NCBI RefSeq assembly: GCF_003148625.1
Contig: NZ_QGGO01000026.1
Coordinates: forward strand, 1-64,000
Length of the DNA: 64,000 nt
Direction of reading: 5' to 3'
DNA from: Arcicella aurantiaca
Lineage (GTDB): Bacteria; Bacteroidota; Bacteroidia; Cytophagales; Spirosomataceae
Shown here: positions 52,469 to 62,126 of the stretch, one piece after another
How the letters are laid out: each line of letters starts with the position of its first letter
Position numbering within the stretch: position 1 is the stretch's first letter
The notes under the pieces: model-generated
Seen by the model: only the letters and a program-made list of their open reading frames with translations
Databases searched by the model: none
Told to the model about the DNA's origin: nothing
Translations under genes and position numbers: made by a program

Positions 52469-54892
52469 ATGAAAAACTACAAAAAACCGATTGTTTTATT
52501 AAGCATTTTTTTAGTAATTTTCACTGCTAATTCCTATGCTCAAACAGCTACCATCACGGGTAATATTACCGATAAAACAGGGCAAATTATTCCTTTCGTC
52601 AGTGTTCGCATAAACGAATCAGGAAAAGGAACTATTGCCAGTGTAGATGGAAAATATACGCTTCAACATCCTGCTGGAAAATACACATTAATCGTTTCAT
52701 CTGTTGGCTATATTACTGATAAACAAAAATTTATACTTACAAAAGGTCAAGTTTTAACACTCAATATCAGTTTAGAAACCGATAGCAAAGCCTTAAATGA
52801 AGTAAGTGTAGCAGGCAAACGAAACGACCAAAATGGCTTGCGAAGATTGAATGATGTTGAAAACATGGCAATCTATGCAGGTAAGAAAAATGAAGTGGTA
52901 GTTTTGGGGGGAATAAATGCCAATTTAGCTACCAACAACGCCCGACAAATTTATGCCAAAGTACCGGGGGTAAATATCATAGAAAATGATGCCGCAGGGA
53001 TTCAATTGGGCATTGCTACTCGTGGTTTGAACCCCAACCGAACAACGGAATTTAATACTCGCCAAAATGGTTACGACATTTCTGCCGACCCAATTGGCTA
53101 TCCAGAAAGCTATTATACCCCTCCAACAGAAGCAATCGACCGCATAGAAATTGTGCGTGGAGCGGCTTCTTTACAATACGGAACGCAATTTGGTGGTTTA
53201 CTCAATTTTCAGTTTAAGAAAGGAAACCCTGATAAAAAAATTGAATTTGTAAGCCGACAAACAGGCGGAACTTACGGGCTTTTCAACTCCTTTAATTCCG
53301 TTGGGGGGCAAATTGGCAAGTTAAATTATTACGCCTTTTTCACGCATAAACAAGGTGACGGCTGGCGACAAAACACCAATTTTAACGTCAATACAGGTTA
53401 TATTTCTTTGGCATATCAATTGAGTGAAAAATTGAAAATTGGAGCAGAATTAACTTCTATGTCCTATTTGATGCAACAACCTGGTGGACTAACCGACACA
53501 CAATTTAATGAAAATCCACAGGCAAGTTACCGCAATCGAAATTGGTTTCAAGCCAAATGGAATATGCCCGTCATTACCCTTGATTATCAGATAGATGAAC
53601 GCACAAAGTTCAATGTTCGAGCGTATGGTTTAATTGCTGAAAGAGGGTCTATTGGTAATATTATCAACCCCATCAAAGACCGAACCGACTCAACCCAACG
53701 TCGTCAATTAACGTATGACCACTATAATAATTTTGGAACAGAAGCCCGTTTATTACACCGTTACGCATTATTCAGTAAAAAGGCTTCATTTTTGGTGGGT
53801 TTACGTTATTATCAAGGCAATACGCAACGCCAACAAGGCACAGGATTTAAAGGAAATGATGCTAACTTTAATTTCCTAAATCCACAAAAATTAGACGAAT
53901 TTGATTATCGTTTTCCGTCTTACAATGCCGCTATTTTTCTGGAAAATGTATGGTGGTTAAACGAAAAAATCAGCATTACACCGGGGATTCGTTACGAATA
54001 TATCAATTCTAATTCTGACGGATATAGTTATGATGAAGTGACCAATAAAACCTTTGTAGGCAAGCAACAAAACATTCGTCAATTTCCTCTTTTGGGCATT
54101 GGCGTAAATTATGCAATCACTTCACAATCAGAAATTTATTTCAATATTTCACAAAATTACAGTCCAGTGAATTATGCGGATATTTTAGTCAGAACACCCA
54201 ATTTTCAAGTTGACCCAAATTTGAAAGATGTTACAGGGTTTAATGCAGATTTAGGTTTTAGAGGAAACTATAAAAACTGGTTAAATTACGACCTAAGTGC
54301 CTATTATTTAGACTACAACAACCGTATCGGAATCATCAGAATTGCCTCAGCCGATGGACTTGAAGTAGTGAGGTATCGTACCAATGTGGGGCGTTCTCGG
54401 AGTATTGGAATCGAGACATTTGGAGAGCTGAATTTCTCTAAAATGGCTCATCAAAATCCTAAAAATGAAGTATCGCTTTTTGGTAGTTTTGCTTATACCG
54501 ATGCCACTTATACGGAAGCAATTAATCCACTCTTAAAGACCCTAATTGTAGGAAAACAAGTAGAATACGCTCCCAAAACCATCATTAGAACAGGCTTAAC
54601 TTTTCAGCGAAAAACATTTAGAACAACCGTACAATTTGCCCGCACCAGTCAGCAATTTACCGACGCCTACAATTCACCCCAAACAGCAGATGGCTTAGTG
54701 GGCGAAATACCTGCTTATTACTTGGTAGATTTATCAAGCAATTACCAATATAAGAAATGGACTTTGGGATTTAGCGTAAATAATTTAACCAATAACCATT
54801 ATTTTACAAGAAGAGCTTTAGGTTTCCCCGGTCCGGGCATTATTCCTGCTGATGCCAGAAGTGCATTTTTATCTTTAGAACTCAAATTATAG
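52469..54892 (+). CDS. TonB-dependent receptor (FecA-like)
   Basis: An 807-residue outer-membrane receptor. It has a signal peptide ending SYAQT, a carboxypeptidase-like domain (GNITDKTGQIIPFVSVRI), and a plug with ARQIYAKVPGVNIIENDAAG and IEIVRGAASLQYGTQFGG. The barrel ends SLELKL. The plug style is that of FecA-like Fe(III)-dicitrate receptors in Bacteroidota imelysin operons. It is the last gene of the operon, six bases after the HTTM gene. Confidence 0.92.
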   Translation: MKNYKKPIVLLSIFLVIFTANSYAQTATITGNITDKTGQIIPFVSVRINESGKGTIASVDGKYTLQHPAGKYTLIVSSVGYITDKQKFILTKGQVLTLNISLETDSKALNEVSVAGKRNDQNGLRRLNDVENMAIYAGKKNEVVVLGGINANLATNNARQIYAKVPGVNIIENDAAGIQLGIATRGLNPNRTTEFNTRQNGYDISADPIGYPESYYTPPTEAIDRIEIVRGAASLQYGTQFGGLLNFQFKKGNPDKKIEFVSRQTGGTYGLFNSFNSVGGQIGKLNYYAFFTHKQGDGWRQNTNFNVNTGYISLAYQLSEKLKIGAELTSMSYLMQQPGGLTDTQFNENPQASYRNRNWFQAKWNMPVITLDYQIDERTKFNVRAYGLIAERGSIGNIINPIKDRTDSTQRRQLTYDHYNNFGTEARLLHRYALFSKKASFLVGLRYYQGNTQRQQGTGFKGNDANFNFLNPQKLDEFDYRFPSYNAAIFLENVWWLNEKISITPGIRYEYINSNSDGYSYDEVTNKTFVGKQQNIRQFPLLGIGVNYAITSQSEIYFNISQNYSPVNYADILVRTPNFQVDPNLKDVTGFNADLGFRGNYKNWLNYDLSAYYLDYNNRIGIIRIASADGLEVVRYRTNVGRSRSIGIETFGELNFSKMAHQNPKNEVSLFGSFAYTDATYTEAINPLLKTLIVGKQVEYAPKTIIRTGLTFQRKTFRTTVQFARTSQQFTDAYNSPQTADGLVGEIPAYYLVDLSSNYQYKKWTLGFSVNNLTNNHYFTRRALGFPGPGIIPADARSAFLSLELKL

Positions 54893-54912
54893 ATTAGACT
54901 TCCTGCGAAAGT
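54893..54912. repeat. partial copy of the 61-bp palindromic family
   Basis: ATTAGACTTCCTGCGAAAGT matches the left arm of the elements near 23.0 and 23.7 kb; the right arm is missing. It starts directly after the receptor's stop codon. Confidence 0.85.
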
Positions 54913-54977
54913 CTATTATTTTTTAGCCTCATAACTTTCAACTTGGTATAAGCATATTTTCTTGGCATTATTATTGA

Positions 54978-55018
54978 ATTTCCAAAATACAGGAATAACA
55001 TTCCAATATTTTGGAAAT
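54978..55018. promoter_or_regulatory. 41-bp palindrome at the susC promoter
   Basis: The arms ATTTCCAAAATA (54978-54989) and TATTTTGGAAAT (55007-55018) share a centre with an inner pair GGAAT-AAC-ATTCC (54992-55004). The right arm covers a TTTG (55010-55013), which lies 19 nt before TACTTTCG (55033-55040), a 7/8 match to the -7 element. It is most likely an operator for a dimeric or tetrameric regulator. Confidence 0.7.
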
Positions 55019-55068
55019 GCTTTTTTGCTCCGTACTTTCGTGGTAGCAAAAACAATTAATACTATAAT

Positions 55069-58000
55069 ATGAATAAATTATACTTTTTTAAAACCAAAAA
55101 GTTATTTTGGGTCATTTCTCAACTTCTGATAGCGTCCTATTGTTATGGACAAAACCTCAAAATTGACGGCAAAGTAATTGATAATCAGAGCAAAAAATCA
55201 ATAATCGGTGTTTCAATTCACATAAAAGGGACTAATCAAAGTGCTATTACTGACGAGAAAGGTAATTTTAGCATGAAAATTTCTCAAAAGCTCCCTGTTT
55301 CTCTAACTGTTAGCTCTATTGGATATACGTCTAAAACTATTTCCGTTATTTCGGAAGGCTTTGTAAGTATTGAACTCGATGAATCCACGCAACAACTTGA
55401 CGAAGTAATGGTTTCAAGTGGCTACATGATTCAGAAAAAAACGGAATTTTCGGGGGCAGTTTCTACGATTTCGCCCAAACAATTACAGAATCGCCCTGCT
55501 ACCAGTTTCGACCAATTATTGGGTGGACAAGCAACGGGTATCGACATGATTCAGCCGTCAAGTATTCTGAACAGTACCCCTGTTATGCGTGTGAGGGGTA
55601 TTAATACCATTACTTCGGGCTTGTTTCCGTTGGTGGTGATTGATGGCGTAACTGTTTTTGTGGGTTCTATCGGTGGATTGATTGGCAATAATCCTTTAGC
55701 AGACATTAATCCTAATGATATTCAATCAATTGATGTACTGAAAGATGCTTCGGCGGCGGCAATTTATGGTTCAAGAGCTGCTAATGGTGTGATGGTGATT
55801 ACCACTAAAAAAGGAAGAATTGGCAAGCCAAAAGTAAGTTATGATACGTGGTTTAGCATGAGTACGCCTTATAATTTGCCCGAATTGCTCAATGCTGAAG
55901 AATATGTAGCTATCAAAAATGAAGCCTTGCGAAATGCAGGCAAAACGGATGGTTTTTTCTTGTCGAAAAATGCAGATGGAAGCACCGTAAATACTAATTG
56001 GTATGATGTGGCTTTCCGTACAGGTTTATCGCACAATCATAATATTAGTCTTTCGGGAGCAAATGAAGCAACCAGCTATTATTTTTCAACGGGCTATACT
56101 AATCAGAATAGTTTTATCAAAAATAACACTTTTGAACGCTACTTGACCCGTCTGAATATTAGTCACCAATTGAATAAAGCGGTAAAGATTGGAGCAAATG
56201 TAATGTATAGCAATAGCCACAACATTGGACCAAATACAGGAGCAGTTGCCAGTAATTCAATGTCTTCGTCTGCCTACAATACCAATTATATTACCAATGA
56301 ACCTCTGGCAAGAATGACCTATGTGTTACCGCCTAACGTTCCTGTTTATAATGCTAATGGTTCATACAGTATTCAAAATGGTAATAGCGTAGGTTATGGA
56401 GCAAATATTCCTGCCACAGTCGGAACAATTAACGCTTATAATTTAGCGATGGTTCAGAGTCTTGATTTGAGTTCTTCTGAAAACAACACCTTAATTGGTA
56501 ATATTTTCGGAGAAATTAATTTGTTAAAAAATCTATTATTCAGAACCAGTTTCGGACTCAACAATTTACAAGTAACCAACAAATCATTCCTTAATCCTGT
56601 ACACGGTGGTGGAGCGGCTTCTAATGGCGTAGCAACCAATACTTTTACCAAGTTTTTAAGAACAGATTGGGTAAATACCTTAACATACACAACTACTTTT
56701 GGCGAGCAACATCACCTTAGTTTATTGGCAGGACAAGAGCGAATCAACACCATTACAGATGGTTGGGGGGCATCTCAAACTAATGTTACTGACCCTTCTT
56801 ATACCAATTATCAAGGTGGATTTAGCAACATTGCTCCTGCTGGAAATTTATACTCAGAAAATGCTTTGTTGTCATATTTTTCAAACGTGAGCTATGATTT
56901 TAAGAAGAAATATTTTTTAAGTGTGAATTTCCGTAGAGATGGACTTTCTGCTTTGGCAGCAGGTAATAAATTTGGCGATTTTGGCGGTGCTTCTGTGGCT
57001 TGGAATATTTCGGAAGAAGGTTTTTACAAAAACTCACCCCTTGGAAATCTTGTTCAAAATCTAAAAATCAGAGGTAGTTATGGGGTTGTGGGAAATAGCG
57101 AAATTGGCGATTATCCAGCCATTGGAACGTATAATTCAACTACTTACGGAGGTGTGCCTACGTTAGCTTATTCGCAAACGGCTAACCCTAATTTGAAATG
57201 GGAAACAAGTAAAAAATTAGACCTTGGTCTTAATTTTTCGATGTTCAATGACCGCCTAACCGTTGAATTTGATTATTACAGAAACGTAGTAGATGGCTTA
57301 ATTTTGAAAGCTCCACAATCACTTTCGGCAGGGATTCCGAACAATTATATCAATGCCAATGTCGGAAGTTTATACAATCAGGGTATCGAATTGGGCATTA
57401 ATGGCATTGTTACCAATTATGGAGATTTTAAATGGAACATGGGCTTGAATATTTCGACGCTCAAAAACGAAGTAACTTCTTTGGTAAGTGATGTATTTGT
57501 TCCCAGTGTTTTTGGCGTACAAAATATGACGAGAGTAGGCTATTCGATAGGGTCAATTTTTGCAGTGCCTTGCAAGGGTGTAAATCCTGCGAATGGACAA
57601 ATGGTTTTTATCAATAGTGAAGGAAAAGAAGTGCAATATAACCATGTAGGTTCTCCGAAATGGACGTATGTAGAAGGCGGAGCAGCTCCTGCTATTGATA
57701 ACTACAAAGATGGCGTGATACAAGGACCTTCATTACCAACTATTTTTGGAGGATTTAATAATTCATTCAGTTACAAAAATTTTGATTTGAACATCAATTT
57801 AACCTTTGTTGGGGGCAATAAATTGTATAACGGAACAAGAGCGACCAATTCAGACCAACGTTATTTTAACAACGCAACCTTTATCAAAGACCGCTGGACG
57901 ACTCCGGGGCAAATCACAGAAATTCAGAAATTATATTACGGAGACAACGTTTCGGCAGGTTTTTCTTTCACCAGTACCTCAAAAGTAGAAGATGGTTCGT

Positions 58001-58239
58001 ATTTGAAATTGAAGAATATTTCATTGGGCTATCACATTCCAGTAAAAAATACCTTGTTGAAAGATAAAATTTCATCGGCTCATGTATATGTGCAAGCAGG
58101 CAATCTTTTTACGCTAACAAAATACAGAGGTTCAGACCCAGAGGTTTCTATCAATGGTAATTCCATTAATTCGGGCAAAGACCAAAACGTACCTCCTAAT
58201 GCTCAGGTATTTACAGTTGGCTTGAATGTTGGATTTTAG
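55069..58239 (+). CDS. SusC/RagA-family TonB-linked outer-membrane protein
   Basis: A 1056-residue transporter channel. A signal peptide (to about residue 28) is followed by a carboxypeptidase-like domain (IDGKVIDNQSKKSIIGVSIH). The SusC-type plug has LQNRPATSFDQLLGGQATG and VLKDASAAAIYGSRAANGV. The barrel ends VGLNVGF. Normally the SusD lipoprotein follows at once; here the next 774 bp hold a two-gene unit on the other strand before susD. The permease downstream suggests metal-complex rather than glycan import, which is inference. Confidence 0.95.
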   Translation: MNKLYFFKTKKLFWVISQLLIASYCYGQNLKIDGKVIDNQSKKSIIGVSIHIKGTNQSAITDEKGNFSMKISQKLPVSLTVSSIGYTSKTISVISEGFVSIELDESTQQLDEVMVSSGYMIQKKTEFSGAVSTISPKQLQNRPATSFDQLLGGQATGIDMIQPSSILNSTPVMRVRGINTITSGLFPLVVIDGVTVFVGSIGGLIGNNPLADINPNDIQSIDVLKDASAAAIYGSRAANGVMVITTKKGRIGKPKVSYDTWFSMSTPYNLPELLNAEEYVAIKNEALRNAGKTDGFFLSKNADGSTVNTNWYDVAFRTGLSHNHNISLSGANEATSYYFSTGYTNQNSFIKNNTFERYLTRLNISHQLNKAVKIGANVMYSNSHNIGPNTGAVASNSMSSSAYNTNYITNEPLARMTYVLPPNVPVYNANGSYSIQNGNSVGYGANIPATVGTINAYNLAMVQSLDLSSSENNTLIGNIFGEINLLKNLLFRTSFGLNNLQVTNKSFLNPVHGGGAASNGVATNTFTKFLRTDWVNTLTYTTTFGEQHHLSLLAGQERINTITDGWGASQTNVTDPSYTNYQGGFSNIAPAGNLYSENALLSYFSNVSYDFKKKYFLSVNFRRDGLSALAAGNKFGDFGGASVAWNISEEGFYKNSPLGNLVQNLKIRGSYGVVGNSEIGDYPAIGTYNSTTYGGVPTLAYSQTANPNLKWETSKKLDLGLNFSMFNDRLTVEFDYYRNVVDGLILKAPQSLSAGIPNNYINANVGSLYNQGIELGINGIVTNYGDFKWNMGLNISTLKNEVTSLVSDVFVPSVFGVQNMTRVGYSIGSIFAVPCKGVNPANGQMVFINSEGKEVQYNHVGSPKWTYVEGGAAPAIDNYKDGVIQGPSLPTIFGGFNNSFSYKNFDLNINLTFVGGNKLYNGTRATNSDQRYFNNATFIKDRWTTPGQITEIQKLYYGDNVSAGFSFTSTSKVEDGSYLKLKNISLGYHIPVKNTLLKDKISSAHVYVQAGNLFTLTKYRGSDPEVSINGNSINSGKDQNVPPNAQVFTVGLNVGF

Positions 58240-58266
58240 ATAATAGCAATTGAAGCTACCTAACAA

Positions 58267-58425
58267 TTAACTATTTTGTAGCTTCAACTCTTTACTTTTA
58301 TTCAACAAAACCCTAAGTTTTTCACGTTGTAAGACAATAAAAGGGTCATTTGCTAAGCTCTTTAAAGAAGAGTTGACGGTATAAGTTGAAGGGTCTGTTT
58401 TTGGAGGACTTACTTTATTTTTCAT
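58267..58425 (-). CDS. 52-residue hypothetical protein paired with DUF6934
   Basis: A short gene from ATG at 58425 to TAA at 58267. The sequence starts MKNKVSPPKTDPSTYTVNSS and continues with LANDPFIVLQREKLRVLLNK. Its start overlaps the last 11 bp of the DUF6934 gene, a sign of coupled translation. It has no signal peptide or helix-turn-helix that I can see. The pairing resembles a small two-gene module. Confidence 0.6.
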   Translation of the reverse strand: MKNKVSPPKTDPSTYTVNSSLKSLANDPFIVLQREKLRVLLNKSKELKLQNS

Positions 58426-58873
58426 CTTTTAAGAAAATTAAAAATGCTAAATATTGTTGATTTTTTATAAATGACTCTTGATTTCCATCTTCTTTAATAC
58501 CAATGATATTAAAATAAAGTTCCATTTCATCAATCAGTTTATTGATGATTATTCTGTAAAGCCTTGTACGTGTTTCTGTACTACCGATAAAAACAATTGT
58601 TTTATCAGGTTTCAATTCAAAAAATTTAAAGATAGTTTGAATAACCGTAGTTAGAATCTTTTTCATGTCTTGATTATCACTTACTGTTAAAAAATCAAGT
58701 GTATCATCGTCTTTCAAATCACCGAAAGATAATTGAAAAATAGAGTCATTATCTGGAATAGGAGAGTACTGTACAACTTTATGAATTCTTTTGGTATTAC
58801 TTACACTATGAAAGTCAAAACGTAAAGCATCTTCTGATAATTGATAGGGGTAAAAAGGCTTATTTATTTCCAT
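58415..58873 (-). CDS. DUF6934-like protein
   Basis: A 152-residue cytosolic protein beginning FYPYQLSEDALRFDFHSVSN and with KTIVFIGSTETRTRLYRIII, as in the Bacteroidota DUF6934 group. Function unknown. With the overlapping 52-residue gene it forms a leftward unit placed between susC and susD. Gene pairs of this sort are often mobile, and a toxin-antitoxin role is possible but unsupported by any catalytic motif here. Confidence 0.7.
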   Translation of the reverse strand: MEINKPFYPYQLSEDALRFDFHSVSNTKRIHKVVQYSPIPDNDSIFQLSFGDLKDDDTLDFLTVSDNQDMKKILTTVIQTIFKFFELKPDKTIVFIGSTETRTRLYRIIINKLIDEMELYFNIIGIKEDGNQESFIKNQQYLAFLIFLKDEK

Positions 58874-59012
58874 GATTCAAAGATAGCAAATCTTTATAAA
58901 GATGTATTGAACTTCTTTTGAAATAGACCCTTTTATTAAATTGTCATTTAAGCGTTTCTATCATATAATTCTGAGAAATTTTAACAATCTCTCTCAAACG
59001 TAAAACATTAAA

Positions 59013-60458
59013 ATGAAAAAAATATACATTTTTGCATTCATCAGTATTTTAGCATTAACCGCTTGCAATAGCGATTTTCTAAACACTGTACCTAAAACCA
59101 GTGTAGCCGAAGACGTAGCATATAGTACGCCTGCCAAACTATTGGCTCAGGTAAATAATCTGTACGGACAGCTCCAAAACGCCAGTTTTTATGGTGGTCG
59201 TTTCATTGTTTTTAACGAACAACGTGCCGACGAATTTGGACAAAATGACGGAAATGCTGCCACAGGTTCAGCAGTTTGGCAACAAAGTGTAGCTTCAACC
59301 AATGACTTTGTAAATAACGTTTGGGGAGCAGGCTACACGGCAATTAACGCCTCTAATATCTTGATTAGTAAGCTCAACGGAACAACCGTCGTGAGTGATT
59401 CAGTAGCAAAACTTTATACTGCCGAAGCCAAATTTGTACGTGCGTTGAGTTATCTAAGTTTGGTTCAAACCTACTCAAAACCTTATAATTTGGATAAAAA
59501 TGCCTTAGGTTTGCCCCTTCGACTTACGCCCATTACTTCTTCAGGTTTTAATGATTTGGCTCGTAGTAGTGTTGGCGAAGTGTATGCCCAAATTTTAAAG
59601 GATTTGAACGAAGCCGAAACAGGTTTACCGACTGCTTATTCAACAGCCTTATTAAATACTTCGAGAGCGAAGAAAAGCACCGCTATTGCCTTAAAAACAA
59701 GGGTTTATTTGATTCAAGGAGATTACCAAAATGTGGTAAAAGAATCTCAAAAATTGGTTTCTTCTACTGCTCCTTATCAATATTCAGCGGGTTCTTTGAC
59801 CCATAAATTAGAAGCAAACTTTGCTACTATTTTCGGAGGAAGTTACACAGGTTCAGAAGCTATTTTCTCAATTCCTTTTGCCAATACAACCACCGAAACG
59901 CCCCCTTCGCAAAGTGCTTTAGCATTTAATTATTTGAGTCAGCCTATTATTTTTCTTGCCACAGCGGGCATTTCAAGTAATCCAGCCTTAAATTCAAGTG
60001 CTGATGCTCGGGCAAGTTTGATTTCTACCAATTCAGCCAAACAAAAGGTATTACGCAAATTTGCCATTACGACAGCTCCTTTCCGTGACTACGTACCCGT
60101 AATTCGTTATGCCGAAATATTGCTAAATTATGCCGAAGCCGCAGCCAATAATAATGATTTAACAACGGCAACAGCTTTATTGAAGGCAGTAAGAAATCGT
60201 TCAAATCCAAGTTATGTTTTCCCAGAGGCTGATATAAGTTCAAAAGATGCTTTGATTGGCACGATTTTGACAGAAAGAAGGATAGAATTGTTAGGGGAAG
60301 GTTTCAGACTTTTTGATTTACAAAGAAAATTGCAGACCTTGCCAGCCAAAACGGGTTCAATCGGAACAGCTCCTTTGGTTTTATTAACGAGTAGCAATTA
60401 TATTTGGCCTATCCCAAGCGGTGAAATTTCAACGAATAAATTGATGGTAGGAAACTAA
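59013..60458 (+). CDS. RagB/SusD-family lipoprotein
   Basis: A 481-residue surface lipoprotein that caps the SusC channel and binds the ligand. A lipobox is present at ALTAC (Cys18). The TPR-like helices include YTAEAKFVRALSYLSLVQTY and AEILLNYAEAAANNND, with ERRIELLGEGFRLFDLQRK being the standard SusD C-terminal block. It would pair with the SusC at 55069 despite the intervening DUF6934 unit. Confidence 0.94.
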   Translation: MKKIYIFAFISILALTACNSDFLNTVPKTSVAEDVAYSTPAKLLAQVNNLYGQLQNASFYGGRFIVFNEQRADEFGQNDGNAATGSAVWQQSVASTNDFVNNVWGAGYTAINASNILISKLNGTTVVSDSVAKLYTAEAKFVRALSYLSLVQTYSKPYNLDKNALGLPLRLTPITSSGFNDLARSSVGEVYAQILKDLNEAETGLPTAYSTALLNTSRAKKSTAIALKTRVYLIQGDYQNVVKESQKLVSSTAPYQYSAGSLTHKLEANFATIFGGSYTGSEAIFSIPFANTTTETPPSQSALAFNYLSQPIIFLATAGISSNPALNSSADARASLISTNSAKQKVLRKFAITTAPFRDYVPVIRYAEILLNYAEAAANNNDLTTATALLKAVRNRSNPSYVFPEADISSKDALIGTILTERRIELLGEGFRLFDLQRKLQTLPAKTGSIGTAPLVLLTSSNYIWPIPSGEISTNKLMVGN

Positions 60459-60467
60459 TTTATAACT

Positions 60468-60528
60468 GCAAGGACGGGAGGACGCTATGAAGTTTATTTA
60501 AAAAATCATAGCGTCCTTCCGTCTTTGC
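60468..60528. repeat. intergenic inverted repeat after susD
   Basis: 23-bp arms from GCAAGGACGG (60468-60490) and to CCGTCTTTGC (60506-60528), with GGACGCTATGA / TCATAGCGTCC as the inner part, two mismatches and a 15-nt loop. It ends 17 bp before the permease gene. It may partially terminate or just be a dispersed repeat. Confidence 0.85.
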
Positions 60529-60545
60529 GGTAAAAACCACAAACA

Positions 60546-61643
60546 ATGAATAAAGAAAACATCATAAAACTCACCATGCTCATTAGCGTTTTGGTGTTGT
60601 TTTTGGCAGGAAGTCGCTTCAAAGCAGAAGAGCGAAAGGTAGAATGTTCGGAAGGACTTTGCAAATTGCCACACAAACACGGAGAACTCAATTTTCACGA
60701 ACGCTTTGACCTTGAGCATGATACTAATTTCGTGATAAAAGTAGCCAAAAGCTGTGCAAATTTCTGGGAAGCTAACGCCACAGGAATGACTTTTGCCTTA
60801 ATTATTGGCGGTGCAGCTTTATCCTTATTATTATCTTGGAAAAAGTTAGAAGAATTATTAGCCATGAAAGGCATCAAAGGGGCTGCATTAGGCAGTATTT
60901 TTGGAATGCCCTTAAATATGTGTGCCAATTGTTCAGCCGTTACAGGAGTTGGTTTAACCTCACAAGGTGGAAGTGCAGAAGCAACCTTAGGCGTTATTTT
61001 GGGCGGTGCATTGCTCAACGTCATTGGGATTGTTACGATGTTCGGCTTGTTTCATCCTGCCGTTGTTATTTCGAGGGTTGTATTTAGTGCTTTGATGATT
61101 TTAGTGGTTGTTCCATTTGTTTCAAAATGGGTAAAACAAGATGAAACCGTTCAAGCAAAAAGTAAAGTATTCAATTTGATTTCTTGTTATTTCCCAGAAA
61201 AATCATTGGTACAAACTATCATCAAAGCCCTTGAAGATTGGTTGATTGCCGTTGGAAATATTGCCTACAAATTGATTCCTTTAATGATGTTAGGAACGTT
61301 ACTAACTGCCATTTTTAGGGTTATTTTTCCGAATGAAGTATTGCATCATATCACCGAATATAATCAAATTATTATTGTGGTAATTATCTCATTTATAGGC
61401 ACATTATTATCAATTCCTGTGTTATTTGAGATTTTATTAGGAACAGTTTTATTGAATTTAGGTTTTTCAAACGGTGCAATTGCGGCAATGGTTTTCACTG
61501 CACCCTCATTTGGTTTATTCACGCTGGTATTGACAAAAGAGAAATTAGGCGGGGTCAAAGTTCCCTTAATCATCATTGCGATTACCTTTATTTTTGGTAT
61601 TGGAGCAGGTTTATTATCAGAATTTTTAACCAAAATCATGTAA
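60546..61643 (+). CDS. permease, probable metal transporter (ArsP-like)
   Basis: An inner-membrane permease of 365 residues with 8-10 helices. After a first helix there is a Cys/His-rich periplasmic segment (CSEGLCKLPHKHGELNFHE; Cys34, Cys39, His43, His45, His51). A conserved NMCANCSA (Cys126, Cys129) lies in a membrane region, as in the predicted permease/ArsP_1 family. It probably exports or imports a thiophilic metal or metalloid. It follows susD and likely shares its transcript. Confidence 0.8.
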   Translation: MNKENIIKLTMLISVLVLFLAGSRFKAEERKVECSEGLCKLPHKHGELNFHERFDLEHDTNFVIKVAKSCANFWEANATGMTFALIIGGAALSLLLSWKKLEELLAMKGIKGAALGSIFGMPLNMCANCSAVTGVGLTSQGGSAEATLGVILGGALLNVIGIVTMFGLFHPAVVISRVVFSALMILVVVPFVSKWVKQDETVQAKSKVFNLISCYFPEKSLVQTIIKALEDWLIAVGNIAYKLIPLMMLGTLLTAIFRVIFPNEVLHHITEYNQIIIVVIISFIGTLLSIPVLFEILLGTVLLNLGFSNGAIAAMVFTAPSFGLFTLVLTKEKLGGVKVPLIIIAITFIFGIGAGLLSEFLTKIM

Positions 61644-61646
61644 CAA

Positions 61647-61814
61647 ATGAAAAAGACATTACTCGGAATCGTATTATTTTTAATGCAAATTTCACTCGCT
61701 ATATTTTACAACGCTACCATAGATTTAATCATTATCGGAATCATCGGACTACTTACTTTTGGGTATATTTTGGTACGATATTTCAGAAAAGATTATGAAA
61801 CTTGTGAGTTGTAA
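61647..61814 (+). CDS. small two-helix membrane protein
   Basis: A 55-residue gene starting three bases after the permease stop. MKKTLLGIVLFLMQISLAIF and LIIIGIIGLLTFGYILVRYF are two hydrophobic helices. The C-terminus is FRKDYETCEL. It is probably a small partner or stabiliser of the permease. No family is recognised. Real translation is supported by the tight spacing and the clean two-helix plan. Confidence 0.65.
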   Translation: MKKTLLGIVLFLMQISLAIFYNATIDLIIIGIIGLLTFGYILVRYFRKDYETCEL

Positions 61815-61879
61815 TAAAGGATGTAGTTTATTTTATAAATAGACTTCCTACGCATTGAATCTTAACACTTTCTTTTTTC

Positions 61880-61932
61880 AAAAAGTACATATTGCCAATT
61901 GATAGTTAAATTGGCAATATGTACTTTTTTTC
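61880..61932. terminator. perfect 21-bp hairpin terminator
   Basis: The arms run AAAAAGTACATATTGCCAAT-T (61880-61900) and its exact complement (61909-61929) with an 8-nt loop and TTTTTTT at the end. It closes the susCD-permease operon and is symmetrical enough to act on both strands. The rest of the gene-free 61815-62264 holds a short repeat shared with 23.6 kb and a Fur box. Confidence 0.92.
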
Positions 61933-62126
61933 ATGCTATTAAGTCAGGTAATGACGTTATTACTGAAAAATCAAACATCGCTGCCCTTGAAAATCCCATA
62001 AGCCATTGATAATCAATCTCATGATAATACTAAATCCCAACATATCCTCCCAAGCCTACTTAAATATTGGAAAATAGGCTTAATAATTTGTTCGTCAATC
62101 ATTTTAAGCCCTATATTTGCACTATT

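Noticed and set aside
58415-58873. Calling the DUF6934 pair a toxin-antitoxin system
   Set aside because: There is gene overlap and small size but no toxin fold, catalytic motif or DNA-binding domain that I can read.
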